Source: Marinifaba aquimaris
GTDB lineage: Bacteria > Pseudomonadota > Gammaproteobacteria > Enterobacterales > Alteromonadaceae
NCBI RefSeq assembly: GCF_013328345.1
Contig: NZ_JABULX010000025.1
Span: 1-64,000 of the forward strand
Direction of reading: 5' to 3'
DNA: 64,000 bases
The translations under genes and the position numbers were made by a program. The notes under the pieces are model-generated. The model did not search any database, was not told the DNA's origin, and saw only the letters and a list, made by a program, of their open reading frames with translations. Positions within the stretch are counted from its first letter, which is position 1, and each line of letters starts with the position of its first letter. Shown piece after piece: positions 1-7,608 of this stretch.

Positions 1-469
1 ACAAGCTCTACTGACAGATAGCTTGGTTATGTTTTTTTCTTCAATAACGCGTTGCGTTGCTTTTTTGTGATACGTACTCCGAAATCTTTATCAAGTACAT
101 CGACTATCGTTTCAAAGAATTGTGCTTTTATCTTGGTATCTTCTAGCTCTTTTTCGAGGGCTTTGATTTTTTGCTCGGGTGTTAAATCATTGGGTTTAGA
201 CATAAGGGGAAGCTCATTCATATGATTGGGAGTACCTTTACTCCAATCTAGTTGACCATATCGGCGAAGCCAAGTTAAAACGGTTGAAGCACCTTGAATA
301 CCGTAGTGGTCTTGCGCTTGTTTGTAAGTACATTCGCCTTTTTCTACTTTATCAACGACGGATAATTTAAAGGCAAGTGAATAATCTTTTTGTGTACGCT
401 TAGTTATTGGTTTCATTATCTTCTCCAAATTGAAGTTGGAAAAGTGTCAACCTTATTCAGGACGGGTCA
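1..469 (-). mobile_element. IS3-family insertion sequence, left part only
   Basis: The element runs off the left window edge. Its outer end is most likely at 469, where the minus strand starts TGACCCGTCCTGAATAAGG, a plausible terminal inverted repeat (about 444-469) starting with TG as in IS3-family ends. It holds a complete orfA. At the end of orfA the minus strand has a run of seven A (plus-strand T 32-38). A -1 slip there would read on as ...ITKLSVSRAC, which looks like the start of an IS3 OrfB integrase, so the usual orfA-orfB frameshift arrangement is probably intact. The second end and the target duplication lie outside the window. Confidence 0.8.
27..428 (-). CDS. IS3-family transposase OrfA (helix-turn-helix subunit)
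   Basis: This 133-residue protein has the layout of IS3-family OrfA. An N-terminal helix-turn-helix DNA-binding part (about 10-60, with FKLSVVDKVEKGECTYKQAQ and a WLRRYG segment) is followed by a charged coiled-coil segment (about 80-125, KIKALEKELEDTKIKAQFFE) that usually mediates dimerisation. OrfA binds the IS ends. The catalytic DDE integrase OrfB is normally made as an OrfAB fusion by -1 frameshifting, and the A7 run beside the stop codon suits that. Only the first few OrfB codons are in the window. Confidence 0.85.
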   Translation of the reverse strand: MEKIMKPITKRTQKDYSLAFKLSVVDKVEKGECTYKQAQDHYGIQGASTVLTWLRRYGQLDWSKGTPNHMNELPLMSKPNDLTPEQKIKALEKELEDTKIKAQFFETIVDVLDKDFGVRITKKQRNALLKKKT

Positions 470-477
470 ATACAATC

Positions 478-506
478 AAAAAAGGCTGCTCATCGCAGCC
501 TTTTTT
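478..506 (-). terminator. Intrinsic terminator of the 514-1077 lipoprotein gene
   Basis: A GGCTGC/GCAGCC stem with a short loop is flanked by A6 and T6, so it can work on both strands. It lies just after the stop of the minus-strand lipoprotein gene. The insertion sequence ends only about 9 bp beyond it, so the IS inserted just outside the transcription unit. Confidence 0.85.
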
Positions 507-513
507 AATTGTA

Positions 514-1077
514 TTACTGTACAGGCTCTAAACCTTTTTCCCTATTCATCACTGCATCGGCTAAAGCAAAACCACTGTCAATCCATTGCTTTGCTTCCTC
601 TGCGGTAAACTTTTTGCTTGCCCAAGCTGATGCTTGTTCCAAACTAAAGCCTAAATCTACCCATGACTTTGCCAGTTCAGGCGTAAAACCTACCTTACTC
701 CAATTGAGTATTTGTTGTTGCGCTATAAAACCGTATTCTTGCCAGGATTTAACATCAGGCTGAGACAAATCCGCATTCGTATATGCGCTCACATCTTCAA
801 CATTAACCCCGATGTCTTTCCAACTTTTAGCTGATTGTGGAGTGAATTTGAGTTTATGCCAGTCTAATACTTCCAGTTGGTCTTTTATTCCCGCTTCATG
901 CCAAGCTTTAACTAAAGTTTGAGTTAAACCTGATTTATTATAGCGATCGACTTCTTCAACTGAAGCACCTAGCGATTTCCATTGTGCAATTTCGCTTTGT
1001 GACATACCTTCCCAAGAGGGCGTACTACCACAAGCCGTGATCAAAAAAACACTCAATACAATAGCGATAACTTTCAT
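514..1077 (-). CDS. Repeat-containing lipoprotein of unknown function
   Basis: This 187-residue protein begins with a lipoprotein signal peptide (lipobox LITAC, lipidated Cys16). The mature part is almost entirely six imperfect repeats of about 26-27 residues, starting near residues 25, 52, 79, 105, 131 and 157. The pattern is [S/T]xxxxKxWxxxG, about 8 residues, then W/Y and xxx[F/L]. Examples are TPQSAKSWKDIG, TPELAKSWVDLG and TAEEAKQWIDSG. The regular Trp and Gly spacing suggests a solenoid of short helix pairs. I do not recognise the family. It has its own terminator and a 173-bp gap from recA, so it is probably monocistronic and displayed in the periplasm. Confidence 0.75.
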   Translation of the reverse strand: MKVIAIVLSVFLITACGSTPSWEGMSQSEIAQWKSLGASVEEVDRYNKSGLTQTLVKAWHEAGIKDQLEVLDWHKLKFTPQSAKSWKDIGVNVEDVSAYTNADLSQPDVKSWQEYGFIAQQQILNWSKVGFTPELAKSWVDLGFSLEQASAWASKKFTAEEAKQWIDSGFALADAVMNREKGLEPVQ

Positions 1078-1200
1078 TTGTGCGTCCTTATTTTTGTTAG
1101 ATTTTACAAACTACTTTTAAATACTAGCCAAAAAAGCGGCTTTCGCTAGCTCACTTTTAAGCCTAGCACTATGAATTGCTTTAGCTTTTTTGCAGATATA

Positions 1201-1225
1201 AAAAAACCAGCCAAAGGCTGGTTTT
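1201..1225 (-). terminator. recA terminator
   Basis: An AACCAGCC/GGCTGGTT hairpin with an AAA loop is followed on the minus strand by a T run, 26 bp past the recA stop codon. Confidence 0.85.
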
Positions 1226-1250
1226 CAATACGTTGACTGAAATGAAAAGT

Positions 1251-2282
1251 TTACTCTTCAACTAACTCTTCTTCGTCATCTTCAGTGATAACAGGTTTGG
1301 TAAGCAGTTGTTGACGAATTTGCATTTCAATTTCATCAGCAATGTGAGTATTTTCGACTAAGAACTTACTGCAGTTTGCTTTACCTTGACCAATACGCTC
1401 GCCGTTATAGCTATACCAAGCACCTGACTTTTCTACAAGTCCTTGCTTCACACCTAAGTCAAGTAACTCACCCGCTTTCGAGATACCCGTACCATACATG
1501 ATTTGGAACTCAGCTTGCTTAAACGGTGGTGCAACTTTGTTTTTCACTACTTTGACACGCGTTTCACTACCAACAACTTCATCGCCTTCTTTAACTGCAC
1601 CGATACGGCGAATATCTAAACGAACAGAAGAATAGAATTTAAGTGCATTACCACCCGTTGTTGTTTCAGGGTTACCAAACATCACACCAATCTTCATACG
1701 AATTTGGTTAATGAATATACACAAGGTGTTCGACTTCTTGATGTTAGCCGTTAACTTACGCAATGCTTGTGACATTAATCGCGCTTGAAGACCAACGTGA
1801 GAATCCCCCATGTCACCTTCAATTTCAGCTTTTGGTGTTAAAGCGGCAACTGAGTCAACAATGATTACATCAACTGCGGCAGAGCGTACTAACATGTCGG
1901 CAATTTCTAATGCTTGCTCACCTGTATCAGGCTGAGAAACAAGTAAATCATTAACGTTAACACCTAATCTTTCTGCATAAATAGGGTCAAGCGCGTGCTC
2001 AGCATCAACGAACGCACATGTTTTACCCATTTTCTGCGCTTGCGCTATTGTTTGAAGGGTTAAAGTTGTTTTACCTGATGATTCTGGGCCGTAAATTTCT
2101 ACGATACGACCACATGGTAAACCGCCAATGCCTAAGGCGATATCCAAACCTAGCGAGCCTGTAGAGATGCTTTCAATATCAAGTGATGTATTATCACCTA
2201 ATTTCATAATTGAACCTTTACCAAATTGACGTTCAATCTGACCTAGTGCAGCATCAAGTGCTTTTTGTTTGTTATCGCTCAT
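1251..2282 (-). CDS. recA: RecA recombinase
   Basis: RecA is the ATP-dependent strand-exchange protein of homologous recombination and the co-protease that triggers LexA cleavage. At 343 residues it has family length. The Walker A motif GPESSGKTT is at 65-73. The L2 DNA-binding loop ([16 protein letters not shown], about 200-215) and an acidic C-terminal tail (DDEEELVEE) are present. Upstream are two perfect LexA boxes and downstream is an intrinsic terminator, so it is a single-gene SOS unit. recX, often next to recA, is instead at 58893-59372. Confidence 0.98.
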   Translation of the reverse strand: MSDNKQKALDAALGQIERQFGKGSIMKLGDNTSLDIESISTGSLGLDIALGIGGLPCGRIVEIYGPESSGKTTLTLQTIAQAQKMGKTCAFVDAEHALDPIYAERLGVNVNDLLVSQPDTGEQALEIADMLVRSAAVDVIIVDSVAALTPKAEIEGDMGDSHVGLQARLMSQALRKLTANIKKSNTLCIFINQIRMKIGVMFGNPETTTGGNALKFYSSVRLDIRRIGAVKEGDEVVGSETRVKVVKNKVAPPFKQAEFQIMYGTGISKAGELLDLGVKQGLVEKSGAWYSYNGERIGQGKANCSKFLVENTHIADEIEMQIRQQLLTKPVITEDDEEELVEE

Positions 2283-2349
2283 TGTGAACTCCGTGTGGAT
2301 GTGAAACCTGAAAAATTCTCTGTTAGTAACAGTGCAAACATCAAAAACA

Positions 2350-2365
2350 CTGTATTAATTAACAG
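2350..2365 (-). promoter_or_regulatory. LexA (SOS) box 1 upstream of recA
   Basis: CTGT-ATTAATTA-ACAG is a perfect match to the gammaproteobacterial LexA operator CTGT-N8-ACAG, 68 bp upstream of the recA start codon. Confidence 0.85.
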
Positions 2366-2373
2366 TTAGTATA

Positions 2374-2389
2374 CTGTAAGGTTTTACAG
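2374..2389 (-). promoter_or_regulatory. LexA (SOS) box 2 upstream of recA
   Basis: CTGT-AAGGTTTT-ACAG is a second perfect operator, 24 bp centre to centre from the first. The spacing puts both boxes on roughly the same DNA face, which would allow paired LexA dimers and tight repression of recA. Confidence 0.9.
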
Positions 2390-2419
2390 TATCAAGGAAA
2401 AACTTAAATTAATTTATCT

Positions 2420-2908
2420 TTAGATAAGCTCAATAATACTTTTTAAAGCAAATTCAATAGCTTGATTACGAACCGATGCTCTATCGCCTTTAAAAACACG
2501 CTCAGCAAAATGCAGTTCTTCTCCAACTTTAAAAGCAAAATGGACTAAACCAACTGGTTTAGTCGCAGTTGCACCGCCAGGGCCAGCAATACCACTTGTG
2601 GCAATACCGACTTGAGCACCTGCACTTAAACAGGCACCAGTTACCATTTCAGCTACAGTCGCTTGGCTTACTGCACCATTTTGTTCAAGTGTTTGAGCTT
2701 TTACCTGTGCGAGCTTTTGCTTGGTATCATTGGCATAAGTTACTAAACCTTGATTGAAATAAGCAGAGCTCCCCGCAATTTCAGTAATGGCATAAGCAAT
2801 CCCACCACCAGTACAGGATTCAACAGTTGTGATAGTTTGGTTATTTTCGATGAGTTTTTTCCCAAGACGGGTGGATAAACTTTGAATAGAAGACCAAGGT
2901 ATTTGCAT
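2420..2908 (-). CDS. pncC: Nicotinamide-nucleotide amidohydrolase PncC (CinA C-terminal domain)
   Basis: PncC deamidates nicotinamide mononucleotide to nicotinic acid mononucleotide in NAD salvage. The 162-residue protein is the stand-alone CinA C-terminal domain. It has the nucleophile motif ESCTGGG (Ser31), the SSAYFNQGLVTYANDTK segment and GIAGPGG. It lies directly upstream of recA in the same direction, a common gammaproteobacterial arrangement. The LexA boxes between them indicate that recA has its own promoter. Confidence 0.93.
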   Translation of the reverse strand: MQIPWSSIQSLSTRLGKKLIENNQTITTVESCTGGGIAYAITEIAGSSAYFNQGLVTYANDTKQKLAQVKAQTLEQNGAVSQATVAEMVTGACLSAGAQVGIATSGIAGPGGATATKPVGLVHFAFKVGEELHFAERVFKGDRASVRNQAIEFALKSIIELI

Positions 2909-2968
2909 TGTCTGATTATCTGAACAATTGAATAACCATAAGATGAGGCTGAGTTGAGCTTTTTCAAG

Positions 2969-3000
2969 TAAAAAGCCTGAGAGTTTTTACTTCTCAGGCT
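2969..3000 (-). terminator. Terminator of the PepSY operon
   Basis: A perfect 9-bp stem AGCCTGAGA/TCTCAGGCT is followed on the minus strand by a short T run, 19 bp after the PepSY gene stop. Confidence 0.85.
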
Positions 3001-3018
3001 GTTAATCTCAACACCAAA

Positions 3019-4647
3019 TTAATTGGCTTTAAACCATTTTTGTTGGTATCCCCTTTGATGATATTTATCAGTCTTAGGTAATGACCAAATACTGTTGTTT
3101 TGTCCTAACAAAGCTCTTTTTAGTGCCTTTTGTCTCAGCCAATAGAAAAAACTCGCGAATAACAAAGCAATCAGATCAAAACTTATATGGGCGATATCTA
3201 ATTGGTGATCTAATCCTGCAATCAACAGCGAAGCTAAAGACGTAAAGGGGATGGCCAAACAAGCTAAAAATAACAATTTCAGCAGACCAATGGCGCTTCG
3301 CGCTGCACCTTTATAAAAGCTGTATAAAATACACAGCGCAAAACAGCTGTAGTAAATAGTCAGGTAATGACTATTGATTTGTTGGCTAAACAGATACAAC
3401 CATTTAGTACTGATGAGACAAAGCATAACCGCTAATATCGAGCCCAAGCATACGCTAACCGTTAAGTTTGCCATCACCTTAGTGGACGTTTTTAGCGTAC
3501 CTGATTTTGCTTGCTTTTTTTGTCGCTTATCCAGCCAAAGTAAATTGCCTGAATAAAACAAATAAGCCCCCAGTAAACCAAATACAAAGTACATCCAGCG
3601 ACCAAAATCACCCGCATAATTACCAAAGTGTAAAGCAAAGAAGCTATTTACTATTGGGCCATATTCGGAGTTTGGCTCAGTAAAGACACTGGTGTAACCG
3701 ACTTCGAAAGTAAAGGGGTGCATATAAATGTAATCTGAGTACCCTCCCCTTTGCATTTGTCCCGCTTTTGTGGCCTCTATTGCCAGTGAAGGCGTAGCCG
3801 AATTTAAATCGGAAAAGGCTAATGACTGAATTTGATAGCCGGGCGCAATTTTAGCGACGTGTGCGATATAATCTTCAACTTTAGGTAACGATTCGAGTCG
3901 ATAAACCGCCTCAGTTTGTTCTGTTCGTTCAAATAAAGGTTTATCGCCATATACCTGAGCTAGGCCACCGTAAAGTACGTCGTGAAAAGCAAAAACGACA
4001 GCGGTCCAAGCAATAATGACGTGAAAAGGAAAGCTCATCACCCCAACTAAATTATGACTGTCTAACCAAAAACGGCTTGCGCCTTTATCTGCTCGGACAG
4101 AAAAAAGTGATTTAGTTAAAGTGGGCAATAAAAAAATTAACCCCGACACGAGTGCCAGAAAATACAAAAATGCGGCTACACCCAAGATCAGTACGCCGAG
4201 ATCTTCATGCCCTACACTGCCAGGAATACCCGCTGTTCGATGGAGCTGGTCAATTAATGTTCCCAATTCATTAGTACTAGTCGAATGTACAATCAGTTCA
4301 CCATCCGTATCTAAGCTAGCATGCATTAACTGATCATCTAATCGAATACCTCGGCCGCCGCCTTTTTCAAACCAAGTTAACGGAGATTTATCCGGATCAA
4401 ACTGCAAAGTAAAACCAATTCGAGCTTTTTCATATTGCTCAGTGGTTCGCTCAATCAATGACTGCCACTGGCTCTGTTCAATTTGTGCTAAATGCTGATA
4501 ACTTGGTGTTGCCCAATGTTCAATAACGGGTTTAAACATCGTCAGTGCACCAGCGTAAAAGCCGATGAACAGCACTAAGCCAGCAACAATACCTGTCCAT
4601 GTATGAAGACTTTGATAAGTGCGTAATACATCACTTCTTACTTTCAT
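3019..4647 (-). CDS. PepSY-associated transmembrane protein, iron-uptake linked
   Basis: This 542-residue inner-membrane protein belongs to the PepSY_TM (PiuB-like) family, often encoded beside siderophore receptors and proposed to take part in ferric-siderophore reduction. It has an N-terminal transmembrane helix (TWTGIVAGLVLFIGFYAGAL), a PepSY-type periplasmic part (about 40-145), further helices around residues 150-225 including SHNLVGVMSFPFHVIIAW, and several C-terminal helices. Its start overlaps the end of the 100-residue membrane gene by 4 bp, so the genes are translationally coupled. The reductase role is family inference; membrane topology is visible in the sequence. Confidence 0.88.
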   Translation of the reverse strand: MKVRSDVLRTYQSLHTWTGIVAGLVLFIGFYAGALTMFKPVIEHWATPSYQHLAQIEQSQWQSLIERTTEQYEKARIGFTLQFDPDKSPLTWFEKGGGRGIRLDDQLMHASLDTDGELIVHSTSTNELGTLIDQLHRTAGIPGSVGHEDLGVLILGVAAFLYFLALVSGLIFLLPTLTKSLFSVRADKGASRFWLDSHNLVGVMSFPFHVIIAWTAVVFAFHDVLYGGLAQVYGDKPLFERTEQTEAVYRLESLPKVEDYIAHVAKIAPGYQIQSLAFSDLNSATPSLAIEATKAGQMQRGGYSDYIYMHPFTFEVGYTSVFTEPNSEYGPIVNSFFALHFGNYAGDFGRWMYFVFGLLGAYLFYSGNLLWLDKRQKKQAKSGTLKTSTKVMANLTVSVCLGSILAVMLCLISTKWLYLFSQQINSHYLTIYYSCFALCILYSFYKGAARSAIGLLKLLFLACLAIPFTSLASLLIAGLDHQLDIAHISFDLIALLFASFFYWLRQKALKRALLGQNNSIWSLPKTDKYHQRGYQQKWFKAN

Positions 4648-4946
4648 GACACGCCCCCTAATACAAAGAACAAACCGTAAGCCAATGCATTTGCCAAAAG
4701 CATGTATTTAAAAGCAGCCTGAGCCGTTTTAAATAAATAGATAAAAGGTAAAATCAACATCCAAAGCGCAGCGACCATCCACATATTAAATTGCACTTTG
4801 ACATCGGCATCGATACCACCAGGGCCAAACCAGGCAAAACTGGCAATCAAGCCATAAGCCAATGTCAATCCGAGGAATAAACCGATAAGCGTTTTTCGCC
4901 ACCAATGAGGCTGAATTTTGTCAGCTTGCTGTAACCTTGCCATCAC
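4644..4946 (-). CDS. Small membrane protein of the iron locus (DUF3649-like)
   Basis: This 100-residue protein has three predicted membrane segments (about 17-38, 53-72 and 79-98). Position and size match the small DUF3649 'iron transporter' proteins found between DUF3325 and PepSY genes in siderophore loci. The family name rests on context and general likeness only. It overlaps both neighbours by 4 bp (4943-4946 and 4644-4647), indicating one translationally coupled operon. The biochemical role is unknown. Confidence 0.72.
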   Translation of the reverse strand: MMARLQQADKIQPHWWRKTLIGLFLGLTLAYGLIASFAWFGPGGIDADVKVQFNMWMVAALWMLILPFIYLFKTAQAAFKYMLLANALAYGLFFVLGGVS

Positions 4947-5206
4947 ACTCTCCTATTTTGAAAAATGAAATTAGCAGTGGGTAGCACAATCAAGCTTAAG
5001 CTGGTCAGTAACAACCAAGCAAAAAAAGCAGGGGCAGTTGAATAAACGCCAAAATACATCACTAGCGAGACACAAGAAAACACCACACCGACTATGGTCC
5101 ATTTTGTTGAAAGTGAGCTTTTGAGAATTTGCTGATTTTTATGAGAAAGGTAAATGAGAAGTGCGCCGAAAAAACCAAGAACGGACGCCAAAAATACTGC
5201 TGACAA
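4943..5206 (-). CDS. Small membrane protein of the iron locus (DUF3325-like)
   Basis: This 87-residue protein has three hydrophobic segments (about 3-19, 36-53 and 58-80). It is the first gene of the minus-strand operon and faces the TonB-dependent receptor across a 150-bp Fur-box region. In related loci the first small membrane gene before DUF3649 and PepSY is DUF3325, which fits here, but sequence evidence alone is weak. Role unknown, probably accessory to siderophore-iron use. Confidence 0.7.
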   Translation of the reverse strand: MSAVFLASVLGFFGALLIYLSHKNQQILKSSLSTKWTIVGVVFSCVSLVMYFGVYSTAPAFFAWLLLTSLSLIVLPTANFIFQNRRV

Positions 5207-5259
5207 CGGTTTAACCCCCTAACTAACTATTAATTGTAGTTCACCGCAAAAACAGTAAA

Positions 5260-5274
5260 TAACAATGATTATCA
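5260..5274. promoter_or_regulatory. Fur-like box in the divergent iron promoter
   Basis: TAACAATGATTATCA matches the 7-1-7 Fur palindrome TGATAATnATTATCA at 13 of 15 positions with a perfect right half. It lies between the divergent membrane-protein operon (start 5206) and the receptor gene (start 5357), so it could control both under iron limitation. Confidence 0.72.
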
Positions 5275-5356
5275 ATTGCAATATCATTTATATTAAGTAG
5301 AATGCGCCGCGCTTTCTACCCTTTTACGTCAAATAACCAAAATATAAGGTCCAATC

Positions 5357-7405
5357 ATGAAAACAATGCAGTTAAGCAAACCCCGCTTACTGACCTCTCT
5401 TATCGCTTGTGCCATCTCATCTCCTGCACTTGCCGATGATAATCAAATCAAATCGATTGAAGTAATCACTGTTATGGGTGAAAAAATCGAAAAAAGTTTA
5501 AAAGACACGACTTCTTCGGTATCTGTTATCAGCGAAGAATTATTATCAAACGGTCAATACCAATCACTTTCAGCAGCCGTTTCAGAAATTCCTAATGTCG
5601 TTGTGACATCAGGTGCAGTTGCCAATATTCGTGGTGTATCAGGTAATGGCTCTGCAACGGGCTTTGGCTCATTTACAGGCGGTGCTAAAGCACGAGTTTC
5701 AACTATCGTTGATGGTGTAGCTGAACCTTTTGTTGCCGATTTAACTGGTGACACCGGTCTTTGGGATATCGAACAAGTTGAGGTTTTCAGAGGTCCACAA
5801 TCGACCATTAATGGCCGCAACAGCATGGGTGGTATCATCTTTGTTAAAACAAAAGATCCAACATTCGATTGGACAGGTGCTGCACGCTTAGGTTATCGCG
5901 ATGAAAGTCGTTATATCGACTCTGCATTTGCTTTATCTGGCCCTGTTTTAGATGATGAGTTGGCATTTCGTGTCAGCGGTGAAGTCATAGATGGCGAAAC
6001 CTTTAGTGAAGGTTTAGAGTTTGACTCTAACCCAACTAGCTTAGATTTGAATGAAATTAAAACAGAGCGCTTTCGCTCTAAATTATTATGGGAAAGCTCA
6101 GCAATTGAAGGCTTGTCTGTTTTAGCTAGCTTCTCTCATAATAACCAAAAAGGTGACACAGGTCGCCAATACTTCTTGGGCCAATCAACAGATAAATTTG
6201 TCCCAACGTTCCAACGTTATATCACGACTATTTCCAATACCTCATCAATTAAATTCGACTACGTTATTAATGATGCTTATTCAGTCGATGTATTAGTTGC
6301 TCACATGAATTACAGCTGGGGCTTTGACTCATACGAAGCGAATGCCGAAGAGCTACAAGTGGTCGATATGCAAGATGACAGTGATACCTTTGATGCTAAA
6401 TTTAACTTTGGTTTAAATTCTGAAGTATTAAAAGGTTTTGTTGGCATTGCATACTACGAGCGCGAGCAAGACTTTTTGAGTATTGGTTCTTATCCATACG
6501 GTGGTGATGATACCAGTAAATCTACCGCCATTTATGGTGAGGCTTCGTACGCCTTAGATGAGCAATGGAAAATCATTGCTGGTGGTCGTATTCAAAAAGA
6601 AGAGCAGAAACGTAATTTTGAAGCTCAATTTGGCCCTATGTACATCAACGAAGATTTAGATAACGACAATACCGTTAATCTACCTAAGTTAGTCGTCCAG
6701 TATGCCATAACACCAGATACGACCTTAGCATTAAGTGCACGTCGTGGCTACAACGCAGGTGGTGGTGACTTAACATGGCCAGAAAACATCTATTACTACT
6801 ATGACGAAGAAACAGTCAATACATACGAGCTCAGTGCTCGAAGTAGCTTTGATGACATCAACTTAAGTGCTAATGCGTTTTACAATAACTTTGCCGGTTA
6901 TCAAGCATCTGATAAAAACAGAGCAATTAAAAACATTGATAAAGCCGTCACTTATGGTTTAGAGCTTGAAGCAAACACCATGTTAGGCAACAACTGGCAG
7001 GCTCGTACCGCACTGGGTTTATTAGAAAGTGAAATCAAAGAAGTCGATGAGAACTTTGGTGACATTAAAGGTAATGAGTTGAATGCGGCCCCGAATTTAA
7101 CGGCAAGTATTGGTGTAACTTACTGGTTTAACGGTGATTTACAGTTTGCGGTTGATACTACCTATGTTGGTGAGTTTTACGCAGATATCCAAAACTTAGA
7201 AAGCCAGCAAGCGGGTGATTACTCTACCACACGCTTTAGCGCAGATTATGTCTTCAACAATTGGCGTATCGCTGCGTTTGTAAATAACGTTTTTGATGAT
7301 GACACAATGACAGTTAAACAAGAACCTTCACAAAGAAACCCTGAAGGCTATTTTGCTATTTTAGACCCTCGTAACATGGGTGTTTCAGTGACATATAATT
7401 TCTAA
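5357..7405 (+). CDS. TonB-dependent outer-membrane receptor (probable siderophore receptor)
   Basis: This 682-residue outer-membrane protein has a Sec signal peptide (cleavage near ALADD, about residue 26). A TonB-box-like stretch (IEVITVMG) and a plug domain follow (about 40-165, with VEVFRGPQSTINGRNSMGG), then a beta-barrel ending in the typical terminal aromatic (VSVTYNF). It would import a ferric chelate with energy from TonB. The Fur-like box and the divergent PepSY operon support a siderophore substrate, but the ligand cannot be told. The start has an AAGG ribosome site 7 bp upstream. The bases between that site and the ATG are complementary to the conserved 5' segment of the small RNAs at 58196-58883. 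Confidence 0.93.
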   Translation: MKTMQLSKPRLLTSLIACAISSPALADDNQIKSIEVITVMGEKIEKSLKDTTSSVSVISEELLSNGQYQSLSAAVSEIPNVVVTSGAVANIRGVSGNGSATGFGSFTGGAKARVSTIVDGVAEPFVADLTGDTGLWDIEQVEVFRGPQSTINGRNSMGGIIFVKTKDPTFDWTGAARLGYRDESRYIDSAFALSGPVLDDELAFRVSGEVIDGETFSEGLEFDSNPTSLDLNEIKTERFRSKLLWESSAIEGLSVLASFSHNNQKGDTGRQYFLGQSTDKFVPTFQRYITTISNTSSIKFDYVINDAYSVDVLVAHMNYSWGFDSYEANAEELQVVDMQDDSDTFDAKFNFGLNSEVLKGFVGIAYYEREQDFLSIGSYPYGGDDTSKSTAIYGEASYALDEQWKIIAGGRIQKEEQKRNFEAQFGPMYINEDLDNDNTVNLPKLVVQYAITPDTTLALSARRGYNAGGGDLTWPENIYYYYDEETVNTYELSARSSFDDINLSANAFYNNFAGYQASDKNRAIKNIDKAVTYGLELEANTMLGNNWQARTALGLLESEIKEVDENFGDIKGNELNAAPNLTASIGVTYWFNGDLQFAVDTTYVGEFYADIQNLESQQAGDYSTTRFSADYVFNNWRIAAFVNNVFDDDTMTVKQEPSQRNPEGYFAILDPRNMGVSVTYNF

Positions 7406-7450
7406 TTTTTTGGGTGTTTGAATTTAAACACATGTAAAAATTTGCAACCG

Positions 7451-7486
7451 AAAAAGCGACTTAGCACAAAGCTAAGTCGCTTTTTT
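7451..7486 (+). terminator. Terminator of the TonB-dependent receptor gene
   Basis: A perfect 10-bp stem GCGACTTAGC/GCTAAGTCGC with A-run and T6 flanks lies 46 bp after the receptor stop codon. Confidence 0.9.
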
Positions 7487-7608
7487 ATTACTTATCCAAC
7501 AAACAGACTTATATAAGTAAGATTAAGACTTAACAGCAGCGGGGATCATTGCGATAATTCTGTTTTGCTTTTACCCGATAGTTTTTACGGAACGTCTTTT
7601 TTATTTTT

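Noticed and set aside
2320-2332. A third LexA-like site, CTGT...ACAG, near the recA start
   Set aside because: The halves are only 5 nt apart, not the 8 nt needed by LexA.
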